7,506 bases of DNA. Origin: Oscillospiraceae bacterium. GTDB lineage: Bacteria; Bacillota; Clostridia; WRCU01. A program made the translations under genes and the position numbers. Below, in pieces: positions 6,685 to 7,506 of the stretch. Every line of letters starts with the position of its first letter. The first letter of the stretch is position 1. Below the pieces are notes generated by a model. The model was not told the DNA's origin, made no database searches, and saw only the letters and a list, made by a program, of their open reading frames with translations. The stretch covers positions 1-7,506 of the forward strand of contig WRCU01000068.1 of the NCBI GenBank assembly GCA_009783805.1, in the 5' to 3' direction.

Positions 6685-7476
6685 TCAGACCGGCTCGTCG
6701 CCGTGCTCCGCAAGCCAGGCCTTGGCGGCCCCGACGGCCTCATAGCCCAGGTCGCATACCGTGTTGGCCGCCAGCAGGACGCCGTCGGCCTCGCCGGAGC
6801 GCACGAGCCCGGCCAGCGTGTCGAGCTGGCCCAGGGTCTCCTCGGCGGCGAACTCCCTCTTCATGCCGTAATAGTATAGGTAGCTGCACATCAGCACCTT
6901 CTTGCCCGGGGCCACCTTCCGGGCCTTGGCCGCCATCTCGCCCAGCCTCGCCAGGTCCTCGTCGTTCCATACCCCGACTATGATCCCGTCGATGTTCTCC
7001 ATGTAGGGGCCGATCGGGTCGTCCAGGTTCCTCTCGTACACGGCCACCCACAGCCCGAGGCCCTTCCCCCGCATCCTGCCGCGGATCGACGCGAGCACCT
7101 CGGGGGAGTACCGCTCGTCGCGGTCGCCGAACCCGAAGAAGTCGTCGAAGACGCCGCCGGTGATGTTCGGGTACTCGCCGGCGAGGCGCAGGATCTCGTC
7201 CAGATGGCCCAGCGTCTCCGGGTTGGCGTCGCAACCCGCGTCGCCCACGATGGACCAAACCACCTCGTCCATTGCGGCCATCGCCTTGCACTCCCTGTCG
7301 AAGGGCGGCCTCGGCTCATTCCCGAAGCAGACCATGAAGACCCTCGAGATCCCGAGGTACGCCGCCGCCTCGGTCGGCGTCATCCTGGACCTCCCCCCGA
7401 TGCCCCACCTACCGTCATGCGACCCCGCTTCGTGGCCCCAAAGCCAGAACCTGTCGCGCATCCGCCCCGTACCCAT
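6685..7476 (-). CDS. Uncharacterised protein, TIM-barrel / glycoside-hydrolase-like
   Basis: I do not recognise a named family with certainty. The 263-residue product has no signal peptide or membrane segment. It starts DRFWLWGHEAGSHDGRWG (8-25), then SRMTPTEAAAYLGI (30-43) and a strand VFMVCFG (46-52). Further strand-like segments are spaced as in a beta/alpha barrel: EVVWSIVGD (71-79), ITGGVFDDFFGF (105-116) with two acidic residues at a strand end, GLWVAVYE (141-148), IDGIIVGVWNDE (162-173), KVLMCSYLYYYGM (193-205) and ADGVLLAAN (230-238). Such acidic residues at strand ends, with Trp/Tyr-rich loops, are typical of sugar-acting barrels. The enzyme role is inference; similar hypothetical proteins occur in gut-type anaerobes. 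The ATG at 7476 has only a weak site (GGGGG, with 9 bases before the ATG), an ATG at 7461 is equally poor, and the frame has no stop up to the window edge, so the true start may lie outside. The gene is separated from icd by 208-232 bases. Confidence 0.75.
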   Translation of the reverse strand: MGTGRMRDRFWLWGHEAGSHDGRWGIGGRSRMTPTEAAAYLGISRVFMVCFGNEPRPPFDRECKAMAAMDEVVWSIVGDAGCDANPETLGHLDEILRLAGEYPNITGGVFDDFFGFGDRDERYSPEVLASIRGRMRGKGLGLWVAVYERNLDDPIGPYMENIDGIIVGVWNDEDLARLGEMAAKARKVAPGKKVLMCSYLYYYGMKREFAAEETLGQLDTLAGLVRSGEADGVLLAANTVCDLGYEAVGAAKAWLAEHGDEPV

Positions 7477-7506
7477 ATAACCCGACCCCCGCTCCCCATC
7501 CCCTCG

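Noticed and set aside
5883..6983. 366-codon plus-strand open frame spanning the icd upstream region
   Set aside because: It crosses icd, the intergenic region and the barrel-like gene; the composition becomes Arg/Pro/Gly noise and no ribosome binding site supports it.
1..7506. CRISPR array, insertion sequence, phage or defence module
   Set aside because: No spaced repeats, terminal inverted repeats, transposase, or nuclease/toxin-type genes; all recognised genes are housekeeping or uncharacterised metabolic types.

Overview
This is a GC-rich bacterial window in which every gene I can support lies on the minus strand. Reading right to left in transcription order, it holds: an uncharacterised barrel-like protein (about 7476-6685); a eukaryotic-type NADP isocitrate dehydrogenase (6452-5217); a small TrpR-like helix-turn-helix protein of the YerC/YecD type (5115-4828); the preprotein translocase ATPase SecA (4774-1928); a folylpolyglutamate synthase family Mur ligase, FolC (1919-435); and the N-terminal part of a tetratricopeptide-repeat protein that runs off the left edge (336-1).

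The organism is a bacterium: it has a full SecA with the C-terminal zinc finger, Shine-Dalgarno sites and TTG starts. From family knowledge, a YerC/YecD-type TrpR homologue, an eukaryotic-like NADP-IDH and a SecA with a helical insert in its second nucleotide-binding domain fit a high-GC member of the Clostridia-like Bacillota. That placement is inference only. AGG (Arg) and ATA (Ile) codons are common despite the high GC.

The only sizeable non-coding stretch is 6453-6684, between the barrel-like gene and icd. It holds a GC palindrome just after the upstream stop, a 14-base tandem repeat, a perfect TATAAT facing icd, and a leader that can fold into a compact three-way junction ending just before the icd ribosome binding site. 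The genes from icd leftwards are closely spaced (gaps of 101, 53, 8 and 98 bases) and could be one transcription unit, although a GC-rich hairpin without a U tract follows icd and more follow folC. folC is probably translationally coupled to secA, because its ribosome binding site overlaps the secA stop codon.

The products do not form one pathway: citrate-cycle or glutamate carbon supply, a DNA-binding regulator, protein export, folate polyglutamylation, and a scaffold-type repeat protein. I see no defence system, mobile element, CRISPR array, RNA gene or biosynthetic cluster. The most interesting points are the icd leader, the uncharacterised barrel-like protein, the orphan TrpR-like regulator placed next to icd and secA, and the low-complexity Gly/Ala insert in FolC.
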